A stretch of 19,674 nt of DNA from JBBRCX01 sp038204465 (GTDB lineage Bacteria > Planctomycetota > Phycisphaerae > Tepidisphaerales > Tepidisphaeraceae): the NCBI GenBank assembly GCA_038204465.1, contig JBBRCX010000087.1:1-19674 (forward strand), read 5' to 3'. Shown here piece by piece: positions 6,376 through 14,025 of this stretch. The notes under the pieces are model-generated. The model ran no database searches. It was not told where the DNA came from and saw only the letters and a program-made list of their open reading frames with translations. Each line of letters begins with the position of its first letter. The first letter of the stretch is position 1. Both the position numbers and the translations under genes were made by a program.

Positions 6376-6437
6376 TGGCCAGCGTCACATGGCCAGCGCA
6401 CGAGGACCGCGTTGCTTGCTTCTGGCCACGCAACGCA
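6376..6437. repeat. TGGCCAGCG direct repeat and GCGTTGC/GCAACGC inverted repeat in the tuf-aroF intergenic region
   Basis: TGGCCAGCG occurs twice 14 bases apart (6376-6384, 6390-6398), and the TGGCCA core recurs at 6423-6428. GCGTTGC and GCAACGC form a 7-bp inverted repeat at about 6409-6435. The motifs lie just upstream of the tuf -35 box and overlap the possible aroF promoter. This is a plausible protein-binding region for the divergent 306-base gap (6223-6528), but no regulator is identified. Apart from these motifs and the promoters, I see no gene in this gap. Confidence 0.35.
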
Positions 6438-6444
6438 CTAAATT
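6416..6444 (+). promoter_or_regulatory. Possible sigma70 promoter of the aroF operon
   Basis: TTGCTT (6416-6421), a 17-base spacer and TAAATT (6439-6444) lie about 85 bases upstream of the aroF start. The match is moderate (3/6 and 4/6), but it is the best candidate in the divergent region on this strand. It overlaps the inverted repeat at 6409-6435, so it could be subject to control. Confidence 0.35.
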
Positions 6445-6528
6445 GCGGGGCTTTATCGCTTTGAGTTTCCGCCGAAACAGCCGAGGCCCGCACGCCGCTG
6501 CACGAACGGGTTCAGAGGAGTCCCGCCG

Positions 6529-7584
6529 TTGATCATCGTCATGAATCCCAACGCGCCGCAGGCGTCGATCGACCGCGTGACGGCGGAGATCGAACGCATG
6601 GGCAGCAAGGCGCACCTCTCCCGAGGCCAGTTCCGCACCGTCATCGGCGCGATCGGGGAGGAAGGGACGCTCGACCAGACCCACCTGGCATCATTGGACG
6701 GCGTGGAGAAGGTCGTCCCGATCATGAAGCCGTACAAGCTCGCCAGCCGCGAGTTTCATGAGGATGACAGCATCATCGAAGTCGGCAGCGGCAACGTGCC
6801 GGCGGTGAAGATCGGCGGCTCGCACGCGGCGTGCATCGCGGGCCCCTGCGCGGTTGAAAACGAGCAGATGCTCAACACGATCGCCCGCCAGGTGCGCGAG
6901 GGCGGGGCGACCATCCTCCGCGGGGGCGCCTTCAAGCCGCGCACGAGCCCCTACTCTTTCCAGGGCCACGGCGAACAGGCCTTGAAGTGGATGCGCGCCT
7001 GCGGCGACGAGCTGGGCATGCCGATCTGCACCGAGGTGATGGACACGCGGCAGGTCGAGCTGATCGAGCGCTATACCGACATGTTCCAGATCGGCGCGCG
7101 CAACATGCAGAACTTCGACCTCCTGCGCGAGGTCGGAAAGACGCGCAAGGCCGTCCTGCTCAAGCGCGGCCTCGCGGCAACGGTGAAGGACTGGCTCCTG
7201 TCGGCGGAGTACGTGCTCAGCCAGGGCAACCGCAGCGTGATTCTCTGCGAGCGCGGCATCAAGACGTTCGAAGACAGCATCCGCTATACGATGGACATCA
7301 GCTCGATCCCGGTTGCGCTGCAGTGGACCCACCTGCCGATCATCGTCGATCCAAGCCACGCGGCAGGCAAGCGTGATCTGGTGCCGCCGCTTGCGATGGC
7401 AGGGATGGCCGCCGGCGCCCACGGCATCATTGTTGAAGTGCACTATTGTCCCAGCGAAGCGCAGTGCGACGGCCCGCAGGCGCTGCTGCCGGAAACGTTC
7501 AAGGGTTTGATGACTCGGCTGCGGCAGATCGCCTCGGTGACGAACAAGGAGTTTGCCGACGCGCGCGAGCCGGCAACGGCGTAA
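6529..7584 (+). CDS. aroF: 3-deoxy-7-phosphoheptulonate (DAHP) synthase
   Basis: The enzyme condenses phosphoenolpyruvate and erythrose 4-phosphate, the first step of the shikimate pathway. The 351-residue protein is of the type found in Thermotoga and Bacillus-like bacteria. It has an N-terminal ferredoxin-like regulatory domain (about 1-75, ending MKPYKLASREFH), then the TIM-barrel with AGPCAVEN (104-111), RGGAFKPRTSPYSFQG (131-146), QIGARNMQNF, LLKRG and VDPSHAAGKRDL. The N-terminal domain is a feedback-sensing module in relatives. I choose the TTG at 6529 because AGAGGAG lies 8 bases upstream and the MIIVMNP opening is family-typical. The ATG at 6541 would be too far from that site. It is the first gene of a seven-gene co-oriented run. 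Confidence 0.95.
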   Translation: MIIVMNPNAPQASIDRVTAEIERMGSKAHLSRGQFRTVIGAIGEEGTLDQTHLASLDGVEKVVPIMKPYKLASREFHEDDSIIEVGSGNVPAVKIGGSHAACIAGPCAVENEQMLNTIARQVREGGATILRGGAFKPRTSPYSFQGHGEQALKWMRACGDELGMPICTEVMDTRQVELIERYTDMFQIGARNMQNFDLLREVGKTRKAVLLKRGLAATVKDWLLSAEYVLSQGNRSVILCERGIKTFEDSIRYTMDISSIPVALQWTHLPIIVDPSHAAGKRDLVPPLAMAGMAAGAHGIIVEVHYCPSEAQCDGPQALLPETFKGLMTRLRQIASVTNKEFADAREPATA

Positions 7585-7617
7585 GCTCTTCGTTCAGAAC
7601 CCGCACACAATTTTCTT

Positions 7618-8373
7618 ATGCATCGAATCCCCTTCGTCGCCGGCAACTGGAAGATGAACACCACCAAGTCAACGGCGGTGGCGCTGGCAAAGGCGGTGGC
7701 GGCCGGTGCGCCGCGCCAGATGCAGGTTGGCGTCGCGCCTCCGTTCGTCTATCTCGATGCCGTTGCGGGCGTGCTCGCGGGTTCGAGCGTGAAGCTCGGC
7801 GCACAGGACGTTTACTATGAACCCAACGGCGCGTTCACCGGCGAAATCTCACTGGAGATGCTGAAAGACCTGAGCGTACAGTTCTGCCTTGCCGGCCACA
7901 GCGAACGGCGCCACATCCTCGGCGAGACACCCGAGCTTGTGAGCAGGAAGTGCAATGCCATCCATGCCGCCGGCCTCACGCTCATTCATTGTGTGGGGGA
8001 GAAGCTGGACGAGCGCCAGGCCGGCAACACACTGCCGGTCGTGCAGGCGCAGCTTGATGAACTCAAGAGCGGCATCGAGGACCCGGATCGTCTGGTGCTG
8101 GCCTATGAGCCGGTATGGGCGATCGGCACGGGGCACAATGCGACCGATGCTCAGGCACAGGAAGTGCACGTGTTTATCCGTGATCGGCTGGCGCGAAAGT
8201 GGAATCGGGATTTCGCGGATCGGGTGAGGATTCAGTACGGCGGCAGCATGAAGCCCGACAATGCGAAAGCGCTGATGGCGCAGCCTGACGTGGATGGAGG
8301 CCTGATCGGAGGCGCCTCGCTCAAGCCCGAGAGTTTTCTGGCGATCGTCAACGCGGCCAGCGCGAAAGCCTGA
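7618..8373 (+). CDS. tpiA: Triosephosphate isomerase
   Basis: It interconverts dihydroxyacetone phosphate and glyceraldehyde 3-phosphate in glycolysis and gluconeogenesis. The 251-residue TIM barrel has all catalytic residues: K12 in AGNWKMN, H94 in LAGHSERR, E164 in AYEPVWAIGTG (active-site loop follows), and the phosphate-binding QYGGSMKP and GGLIGGASL segments. It starts 33 bases after aroF and ends 62 bases before secG. In many bacteria tpiA is adjacent to secG, as here. The ATG at 7618 gives the expected N terminus. Confidence 0.98.
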   Translation: MHRIPFVAGNWKMNTTKSTAVALAKAVAAGAPRQMQVGVAPPFVYLDAVAGVLAGSSVKLGAQDVYYEPNGAFTGEISLEMLKDLSVQFCLAGHSERRHILGETPELVSRKCNAIHAAGLTLIHCVGEKLDERQAGNTLPVVQAQLDELKSGIEDPDRLVLAYEPVWAIGTGHNATDAQAQEVHVFIRDRLARKWNRDFADRVRIQYGGSMKPDNAKALMAQPDVDGGLIGGASLKPESFLAIVNAASAKA

Positions 8374-8435
8374 TGTCACATGCCGCGGCGGTGCCGCTCC
8401 GCCGCGGATGCCGCAGACGAGAGAATGGAGATGTC

Positions 8436-8738
8436 ATGAACTTTCTCTTCTACCTTACGATCGTGCTGTTCATCGTCGTCTGCCTGTTCCTCATCCTGCT
8501 GGTGCTGATCCAGAAGGGCCGGGGCGGCGGCCTTGCCGGGGCGTTCGGAGGCGGCGGCGGCGGAAGCACCGCTTTCGGCTCCAAGACGGGTGACGTGCTC
8601 ACCTGGGCCACCAGCATTGTCTTCGGCGTTTTCCTGCTGCTCGCGGTCGCACTCAACCTGCTGGCCAACTACCGCCAGGAACATTCCGACATGACCCTGT
8701 CCGGCCCGTCTGACAGCAGCGCGCCTGCCGGCCAATAA
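8436..8738 (+). CDS. secG: Preprotein translocase subunit SecG
   Basis: SecG is a small accessory subunit of the SecYEG channel. The 100-residue product has the family pattern: an N-terminal membrane helix (about 3-24), a short loop with the conserved LIQKGRGGGLAGAFGGGG motif, then TAFGSKTGDVLTWAT leading into a second helix (about 58-80), and a hydrophilic tail. The ATG at 8436 follows GGAG by about 6 bases. Longer in-frame extensions upstream lack a better site. The tpiA-secG adjacency supports the call. Confidence 0.95.
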   Translation: MNFLFYLTIVLFIVVCLFLILLVLIQKGRGGGLAGAFGGGGGGSTAFGSKTGDVLTWATSIVFGVFLLLAVALNLLANYRQEHSDMTLSGPSDSSAPAGQ

Positions 8739-8757
8739 CACCATTCAAGGGCGTCGC

Positions 8758-9639
8758 ATGATCGTCAGCATGACCGGATTCGGGGACGCCACCGCGGAGC
8801 GCGACGGCACGCACTACGCCGTCGAAATCCGATCGCTGAACAACCGCTTCTTCAAGCCGATCATCAAGCTTCCGGAAACGATCAGCGGGCTGGAGCCGGA
8901 GCTGGAGACGATGCTCCGCGAGAAGCTGGGGCGCGGCTCGATCACCTATATCCTGAAGATGCGCAGCGACAGCGCCGAGGCGGCTTATCACATCAACACA
9001 CACGCGCTCAAGAGCTACCTCGAGCAGCTCCAGGGCGTGAAGGGCCTCGACCGGCTTGTGCAGATCGACCTGGCGAGCCTGGTGCAGCTGCCCGGCGTCT
9101 GCCAGGAGCCGCGCGACGATACCGACGAGATCGAGCGCCATGGGCCCGTCGTGCGCGAGCTCAGCGACAAAGCCATCATCAAGCTCGACGCGATGCGCCA
9201 TCGCGAGGGGCAGTCGCTCTTCAAGGAGCTGATGAAGCACGCCGAGCAGATCGCGGCGAACCTGGCGGAGATCTCCAAGCGTGCGCCGTTTGTCGTCGAA
9301 GACTATCACCGCCGGCTGTCACAGCGGGTCGCGCAGCTGCTCAGCAAGGCGGAGCTTCAGGTGAGCCAGGTGGAACTGATCAAAGAGGTCGCGGTTTTCG
9401 CGGAGCGCGCGGATATCTGCGAGGAGATTCAGCGGCTGACAAGCCACCTCGACGCGTTCGAGCATTCCTGCCGCGAGGGCGAACACGCCGGGCGCAAGCT
9501 CGACTTCATCACCCAGGAAATGCTCCGCGAGGCCAACACGATCGCCAGCAAAGCCAACGACGCGCAGATCGCGAAGCACATCGTCGAGATCAAGGGAGCG
9601 ATCGACCGGCTCAAGGAGCAGGTGCAGAACGTCGAGTAG
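8758..9639 (+). CDS. yicC: YicC/YloC-family endoribonuclease
   Basis: The 293-residue protein begins MIVSMTGFGDAT and has ALEIRSLNNRFFKP-like text in the N-terminal YicC domain (VEIRSLNNRFFKPIIKLP, about 22-40). The C-terminal DUF1732-type domain carries VAVFAERADICEEIQRLTSH and the closing KLDFITQEMLREANTIASKANDAQIAKHIVEIK, all family hallmarks. Members in E. coli and Bacillus have been described as endoribonucleases. It sits upstream of gmk and rpoZ, the same order as yloC-gmk-rpoZ in Firmicutes. Spacing to secG is 19 bases, so it belongs to the same transcript. Confidence 0.95.
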   Translation: MIVSMTGFGDATAERDGTHYAVEIRSLNNRFFKPIIKLPETISGLEPELETMLREKLGRGSITYILKMRSDSAEAAYHINTHALKSYLEQLQGVKGLDRLVQIDLASLVQLPGVCQEPRDDTDEIERHGPVVRELSDKAIIKLDAMRHREGQSLFKELMKHAEQIAANLAEISKRAPFVVEDYHRRLSQRVAQLLSKAELQVSQVELIKEVAVFAERADICEEIQRLTSHLDAFEHSCREGEHAGRKLDFITQEMLREANTIASKANDAQIAKHIVEIKGAIDRLKEQVQNVE

Positions 9640-9682
9640 GACCGCGCAGCCGTATGCTTCGCCTCGCACCCAGACGGATTGA

Positions 9683-10273
9683 ATGCGCGAACGACACGAT
9701 CATACCGGCCTGCTCGTCGTACTCTGCGGCCCTTCGGGCGTGGGCAAGAGCACCATCTCGCGCCGCCTGAGCGAGTTGCTCAACGTCTCGTACACCATCA
9801 GCGCCACTACACGGCCCAAGCGCCCGGCCGACGACCAGGGAAAGACCTACGAGCACATCGGTGCCGGCGAATTCTTCAAGCGGCTCGATAACGACGAGTT
9901 TCTCGAATATGCCCAGGTCTACGGTGACTACTACGGCACACCGAAGCGCCCGGCGCTGGACCATCTTGCGGCCGGCTGCGATGTATTGCTCGAAATTGAC
10001 GTGCAGGGGGCATTGCAGGTGCGCTATCAGCACCCCGCGGCCCTGCTGATTTTCATTCTGCCGCCCGATGAGCCTACACTTGAGCAGCGGCTTCGCTCGC
10101 GTGGGCGCGACAGCGACGAAGAGATGCGCCGGCGCTTCCGCGCCGCCAAGCGTGAAATACACATGGCCAAGGGGAGCCGGGCATTCGACCACATGGTGAT
10201 CAACGACAGCCTCGACCATGCTGTCCAGGAAATGGTCTCAATCATCAACCACAAACGATCGGGAGGATTCTAG
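9683..10273 (+). CDS. gmk: Guanylate kinase
   Basis: It phosphorylates GMP to GDP with ATP. The 196-residue protein has the P-loop GPSGVGKST (16-24), the GMP-binding TTRPKRPADDQGKTYEHI region, FLEYAQVYGDYYGTP, LEIDVQGALQVR, and the lid-region Arg-rich RLRSRGRDSDEEMRRR. Length and motif order match the family. Its stop is 4 bases before the rpoZ start. The first eight residues are a slightly variable extension before LVVLCGPSG. The ATG at 9683 is the only good start nearby. Confidence 0.97.
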   Translation: MRERHDHTGLLVVLCGPSGVGKSTISRRLSELLNVSYTISATTRPKRPADDQGKTYEHIGAGEFFKRLDNDEFLEYAQVYGDYYGTPKRPALDHLAAGCDVLLEIDVQGALQVRYQHPAALLIFILPPDEPTLEQRLRSRGRDSDEEMRRRFRAAKREIHMAKGSRAFDHMVINDSLDHAVQEMVSIINHKRSGGF

Positions 10274-10277
10274 AACA

Positions 10278-10496
10278 ATGATCGAAGCCCTGAAGAGCGA
10301 CGAAATCGTGAACAAAGTTGGCGGCCGCTTCAAGCTGACCGCCCTGATCCAGAAGCGCATGCTGGAGCTGATGGACGGCGCGCGCCCGCTCGTCGAGCGC
10401 GGCAACATGACGGACCTGGAGTTGGTGATCCAGGAAATCCTGCAGGACAAAATCGCCATCGACTACGAACAGAGCGGCCTTGACAGGCCCGCCTGA
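10278..10496 (+). CDS. rpoZ: DNA-directed RNA polymerase omega subunit
   Basis: Omega assists RNA polymerase assembly through the beta-prime subunit. The 72-residue product contains the family pattern of an N-terminal helix, VGGRFKLTALIQKRMLEL, and GARPLV followed by an acidic segment ending LVIQEILQDKIAIDY. This corresponds to the KFxLVxxxxKRAxxL...GxxPLV signature of omega. The ATG at 10278 is preceded by GGGAGG about 11 bases upstream, overlapping the end of gmk. The gmk-rpoZ pair is a common arrangement and confirms the call for such a short protein. Confidence 0.93.
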   Translation: MIEALKSDEIVNKVGGRFKLTALIQKRMLELMDGARPLVERGNMTDLELVIQEILQDKIAIDYEQSGLDRPA

Positions 10497-10560
10497 AAGG
10501 CAGCGGGTCAGTAGCTGCCCACGCTGCGTCCCCGCGGTGAAGCAATTGCCGGAGCGCGAC

Positions 10561-11202
10561 ATGAGCGACGTAAATCGACCTGACGCGGCGCCCGTGCTGA
10601 AGGGCCGGGAGATCGTCGTTGGGGTTTGCGGCGGAATCGCGGCTTACAAGGTCGCGGAGGTGGTCAGCAAGCTGGTGCAGCTCGGCGCCGGCGTAACGGT
10701 GTGCATGACGCCGGAAGCGCAGAAGTTCGTCACCAGCTTGACGTTTCAGGCGCTGAGCGCGCGGCCTGTCCGAGTGAGCACGTTCGAGCTCGTTGAGAGC
10801 TCCGACCCGCAGCACATTGCCCTGACTGAGCGGGCCGATCTGATGCTGGTTGCGCCCGCGACGAACAACATGATCGCCAAAGTCGCCCATGGATTGTGCG
10901 ACGATCTGGTGAGCCTGATGGTGTGCGCCGCCGCCTGTCCCGTCGTCTTTGCGCCGGCGATGAACAGCCGCATGTGGGACCATCCCATCGCCCAGGAGAA
11001 TATCGCGAAACTCGCTTCGCTTGGATACCGGTTCATCGGCCCCGAATCCGGCTGGCTCGCCTGCCGCAACACCGGCGCCGGCCGCCTCACCGACCCGCAG
11101 AAGATCGTTGATGAAGTGGTGACGATGCTTACGACGCCGTCTGCGCTCCCGCAATCGGTCACCCGCGAGATCATTGAATCCAGCGACGACAAATCGGGAT
11201 GA
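10561..11202 (+). CDS. coaC: Phosphopantothenoylcysteine decarboxylase (stand-alone CoaC flavoprotein)
   Basis: CoaC decarboxylates 4'-phosphopantothenoylcysteine in coenzyme A synthesis, using FMN. The 213-residue product has the HFCD flavoprotein motifs: VGVCGGIAAYK at the N terminus, the active-site H85 in PQHIALTE, LVAPATNNMIAK, the PAMN loop (132-135), and the substrate clamp LACRNTGAGRL with the catalytic C168. The CoaB synthetase domain that is fused C-terminally in most bacteria is absent; the frame stops cleanly. A separate coaB must lie elsewhere if the pathway is complete. The ATG at 10561 follows GGAG by 6 bases. The rpoZ-coa adjacency is common in bacteria. Confidence 0.9.
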   Translation: MSDVNRPDAAPVLKGREIVVGVCGGIAAYKVAEVVSKLVQLGAGVTVCMTPEAQKFVTSLTFQALSARPVRVSTFELVESSDPQHIALTERADLMLVAPATNNMIAKVAHGLCDDLVSLMVCAAACPVVFAPAMNSRMWDHPIAQENIAKLASLGYRFIGPESGWLACRNTGAGRLTDPQKIVDEVVTMLTTPSALPQSVTREIIESSDDKSG

Positions 11203-11263
11203 AGTGGGCGTGCGCCGCACTCAATCGCAGCCGAACAAAGTAGCTGCGGGCGCTGGCAGGCGC

Positions 11264-12319
11264 TCACTCCGCCAGCAACACGACATCTTCTGGCGCGAAT
11301 TCCACCGTCATCTGTTGCGGCGGATCGAACAGTGGCGGCGCGCTGATTACCTTGAGCCGTTGATCGTTCACCAAGAGCACGTGTTCGCTTGCCTCGCCGA
11401 GGAACGTGCTCTGGAGGGTCTTCCCCACGAGCCGATTGCTTCCATCGGTCGGCCCCTGCATGCGCCCAAGCCTCATCTGCTCGGGCCGGATGCTAACGAG
11501 GACGCGCTCGCCCAGCCCCTCGCGGGCCACCGCTCTGAGCTCACCGGCGGGCGTTGTAACGCGAACGAATCCGTCCTCGCGCCCGATCACGCTGCCGGAC
11601 ATGAGGTTTGTCTGGCCGATGAAGTCGGCGACGAAGGCGCTGCCTGGGCGGTGATACAAGTCTGCCGGAGTGCCGACCTGTGCGAGCTTCCCGTCCTTCA
11701 AGACCGCGATCCGGTCCGCGACGCTGAGCGCTTCCTTCTGATCGTGCGTGACGTAGAGCGTCGTGGAGCCGGCGGCCTTGCAGATCCGGCGAATTTCCGT
11801 GCGCATCTCCTGCCGCAGCTTGGCGTCGAGGTTTGAGAGCGGCTCATCCAGCAGCAGGCAGTCCGGCTGCACCGCCAGCGCCCGCGCCAGCGCAACGCGC
11901 TGCTGCTGTCCGCCCGAGAGTTGGTTCGGCTTGCGGTGAGCGAACGCCTCCATCTGCACGAGGCGAAGCACCTCGTCGATCCGCTGCTCCTGCTCCTGAC
12001 GGCTCGATCCGTGCACCTTCAATCCAAATCGGACGTTCTCCTTCACGCTCATATGCGGCCACAGCGCATAGCTTTGGAAGCACATCACCGCATTGCGCTT
12101 CTCCGTCCCCAGCCGCGTGACGTCGCGTTCATTAAAAAGGATGCGTCCCTCGGTCGGTTCATGCAGTCCCGCGACCAATCGCAGCAGCGTGCTTTTGCCG
12201 CACCCACTGGGCCCCAGCAGGAAAAACAATTCCCCCGCCGCAATCTCCAGGTTGATATCCGAAAGCGCGGCGGTATCCCCGAAACGTTTTGTGATATGCT
12301 CGAGGCGGACTCGCGTCAT
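11264..12319 (-). CDS. ABC transporter ATP-binding protein (MalK/PotA/FbpC type)
   Basis: This 351-residue ATPase powers an import-type ABC transporter. It has Walker A GPSGCGKS (36-43), Q-loop CFQSYALWPHMS, signature LSGGQQQRVA (134-143), Walker B LLLDEP (155-160) with D-loop SNLD, and H-loop H192 in YVTHDQ. A C-terminal OB/TOBE regulatory domain follows (about 240-351). This architecture belongs to the sugar, polyamine and iron(III) importer ATPases; the substrate is not deducible. The start MTRVRLEH at 12319 matches the family; upstream starts at 12358 or beyond would add unrelated residues. No permease or binding-protein gene is adjacent, so it may serve transporters encoded elsewhere. 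It converges with coaC. Confidence 0.92.
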   Translation of the reverse strand: MTRVRLEHITKRFGDTAALSDINLEIAAGELFFLLGPSGCGKSTLLRLVAGLHEPTEGRILFNERDVTRLGTEKRNAVMCFQSYALWPHMSVKENVRFGLKVHGSSRQEQEQRIDEVLRLVQMEAFAHRKPNQLSGGQQQRVALARALAVQPDCLLLDEPLSNLDAKLRQEMRTEIRRICKAAGSTTLYVTHDQKEALSVADRIAVLKDGKLAQVGTPADLYHRPGSAFVADFIGQTNLMSGSVIGREDGFVRVTTPAGELRAVAREGLGERVLVSIRPEQMRLGRMQGPTDGSNRLVGKTLQSTFLGEASEHVLLVNDQRLKVISAPPLFDPPQQMTVEFAPEDVVLLAE

Positions 12320-12412
12320 GGGGTTGGATTGTAACGCAGGCCGCTGTGCCTCACGCATGGCGAAGTGAAACCCCGCACCGCAGACGCGCATGTAGCTTGC
12401 ACCGAGCTGTCG

Positions 12413-12760
12413 ATGCCCGATCACCCGCCAAAGAACGTCTTGTCCTACGCCAGGGGCGCGAAACCGGACACGCGCCTCCGCACCGCCGCGCTCTTTGCGG
12501 CGCCTGGGATGTTCTGCTGGGCGCTACTGTTCTCCAGCCCGGTATTGGTTCGGCCCTCCTTGCTGCGGAGGATCTCACTCCAGACCCTTCTGATTACTGT
12601 CTTGTGCCTGTGGGGCATCGCGGTGATTACCGCTTTGTGCTCCCTGTTCTATTACTGGCGCAAGCGGACGCTTTGGTATGTCGCTGTCTGCCTGATCTCG
12701 AACGTCCTTGGCCTGGGCTTCACGGCGTTGGTGATCGCCATCGCCGCCCTGCACCGTTGA
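12413..12760 (+). CDS. Small membrane protein of unknown function
   Basis: The 115-residue product starts MPDHPPKNVLSYARGAKP and then has three hydrophobic segments, about residues 24-46, 52-76 and 82-112, separated by short basic loops (RPSLLRR, YYWRKRT). It is probably an integral cytoplasmic-membrane protein with its short N terminus in the cytoplasm. I recognise no family. An in-frame GTG at 12365 would add 16 residues; I prefer the ATG because the extra part looks non-membrane and lacks a ribosome site. It is divergent from the ABC ATPase gene, and its stop is 57 bases before the next plus-strand gene. Confidence 0.6.
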   Translation: MPDHPPKNVLSYARGAKPDTRLRTAALFAAPGMFCWALLFSSPVLVRPSLLRRISLQTLLITVLCLWGIAVITALCSLFYYWRKRTLWYVAVCLISNVLGLGFTALVIAIAALHR

Positions 12761-12762
12761 CC

Positions 12763-12790
12763 GTGACATTTCAACGCGGGCGGCTAAACT
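12763..12790 (+). promoter_or_regulatory. Possible promoter of the Lrp/siroheme-decarboxylase-like gene
   Basis: GTGACA (12763-12768), a 16-base spacer and TAAACT (12785-12790) place a start near 12797, about 20 bases before the ATG at 12818. Boxes match consensus at five and four positions. The gene has no clear Shine-Dalgarno, so a short-leader transcript would fit. Confidence 0.35.
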
Positions 12791-12817
12791 CAAGCCGGTT
12801 CTCCTGGATCTCTCCTC

Positions 12818-13966
12818 ATGAGCGATCTCACCATCCCGGTCAACATCGACGATCCGATCAACGCACGAATCCTCGCTGTTTCCGAGGACAAGATTCAGGG
12901 GTTCGTCCGCGATCCCATCGGCGCGATCGCGCGCGACGCGGGCATGGACCGCGAAGTGGTTGCCGAGCGGATCGGCGCCATGCTCCGCGCCGGAACCATT
13001 CGGCGGATGCGACAGACCATGATGGCCACCAATCTTGCCCGCGGCGCCCTGGTCGCATGGCAGGTGCCGGAGGAGAAGTTGAGCAGCGCGTTCGACACCA
13101 TGTTTCGCGACGATCCCTTTTCGGGCCATGTCGTGATCCGCTCGACCGACGCCGCAATCAGCGGCGCGAAATACCGCCTGTGGACCACGCTCAAGGTCCC
13201 GCAGGGCTATTCCATGAGCAGGCACTGCGATTTTCTCTGCAACCGCACCGGTGCGCAGAGCTATCGGATGATGCCCGCCAAGCGCCTCTTTGCGCTGGGC
13301 GTCGGCCACGTCCGGCGCCGCGGGATGGAGCCGGGCAGCAAGTCGGACGAGCTGGCGGAGGTCATGGATACCGAGATCGTCGAACTGAACGATCGGGAGT
13401 GGCGTGTGCTGATGTCGCTCAAGCGCGAGTTCGCACCGGAGGAGATTTGCGACAACCTGTGGCAGGTTCGCGCCGACGAGGCAGGCGTGGAGCTGGAGAC
13501 GTTTTACGAAGTCGCCGAAGCGCTCAACGCCCGCGGCGTTGTCGGGCGGTTCTCGACGTTCCTCGAGCACGTGAAGCCATTGGCGAGCGGCGAGCGCGTG
13601 ACCAAATTCAACGCCTTGTTTCACTGGGCGGTACCGCCCGGCCGGGAGATCGAAGCGGGCCGGCAGGTCGGGCGCTTCCACATCATGACGCACGCCTATT
13701 GGCGCGAGGGAGGTCCGGAGTTCGGCAATGTCAACGTCATGGGCGTCGCCCACGGCACCGAAAAGGAAGTGGTCCTTTCGCATAAGCGCGCGATCGACGC
13801 CCACCTGGGCGAAATGGGCATTCCGGTCAGCTACACCAACGTCTTCTGGGGCGGCCGCAGTGAAATTAAACCGAGTGAGATCTCGCCGCTGGAATATGAA
13901 GCGTGGTGTAAAAGAAACGGCCTCGACACGAGCGCAATGCGCGAAGACCAAAACGCGCGGCCTTGA
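12818..13966 (+). CDS. Two-repeat Lrp/AsnC-type protein, siroheme decarboxylase (AhbA/AhbB)-like
   Basis: The 382-residue protein consists of two related halves. Each has a winged-helix-like segment (about residues 36-62, AGMDREVVAERIGAMLRAG; and about 205-240, PEEICDNLWQV through ALNARGVV) followed by an alpha/beta domain. The halves carry YRLWTTLKVPQGY and, in the second, THAYWREGGPEFGNVNVMGVAHG. These resemble the YNLWFT and THCYxRP-PxWPYNLFxMxHG signatures of siroheme decarboxylases (AhbA/AhbB, NirDL/NirGH), which remove the C12 and C18 acetate carboxyls of siroheme. Here both are in one chain. A regulator of Lrp type is the alternative reading. No other haem gene is adjacent, so function rests on these motifs only. 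Confidence 0.6.
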   Translation: MSDLTIPVNIDDPINARILAVSEDKIQGFVRDPIGAIARDAGMDREVVAERIGAMLRAGTIRRMRQTMMATNLARGALVAWQVPEEKLSSAFDTMFRDDPFSGHVVIRSTDAAISGAKYRLWTTLKVPQGYSMSRHCDFLCNRTGAQSYRMMPAKRLFALGVGHVRRRGMEPGSKSDELAEVMDTEIVELNDREWRVLMSLKREFAPEEICDNLWQVRADEAGVELETFYEVAEALNARGVVGRFSTFLEHVKPLASGERVTKFNALFHWAVPPGREIEAGRQVGRFHIMTHAYWREGGPEFGNVNVMGVAHGTEKEVVLSHKRAIDAHLGEMGIPVSYTNVFWGGRSEIKPSEISPLEYEAWCKRNGLDTSAMREDQNARP

Positions 13967-14025
13967 AGGACTCCTGCACCCGCCGGCGCATCGCACCCGG
14001 CATTCTTGACGCCCCATCACCGCCG

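Noticed and set aside
6691..7443. 250-codon minus-strand frame opposite aroF
   Set aside because: Shadow of the DAHP synthase frame; composition biased to His, Ala and Arg with no motif.
11203..11263. Possible bidirectional terminator between coaC and the ABC ATPase
   Set aside because: A GGGCGC/GCGCTC stem exists, but no T tract follows on either strand, so I do not call a terminator.
12346..13785. 479-codon plus-strand frame overlapping the membrane protein and the siroheme-decarboxylase-like gene
   Set aside because: Its translation is arginine-rich and featureless, while the competing frame has clear domain motifs and a proper start.
12575..14020. 481-codon minus-strand frame opposite the same gene
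   Set aside because: Antisense shadow typical of high-GC DNA; no motifs, low-complexity His/Arg composition.
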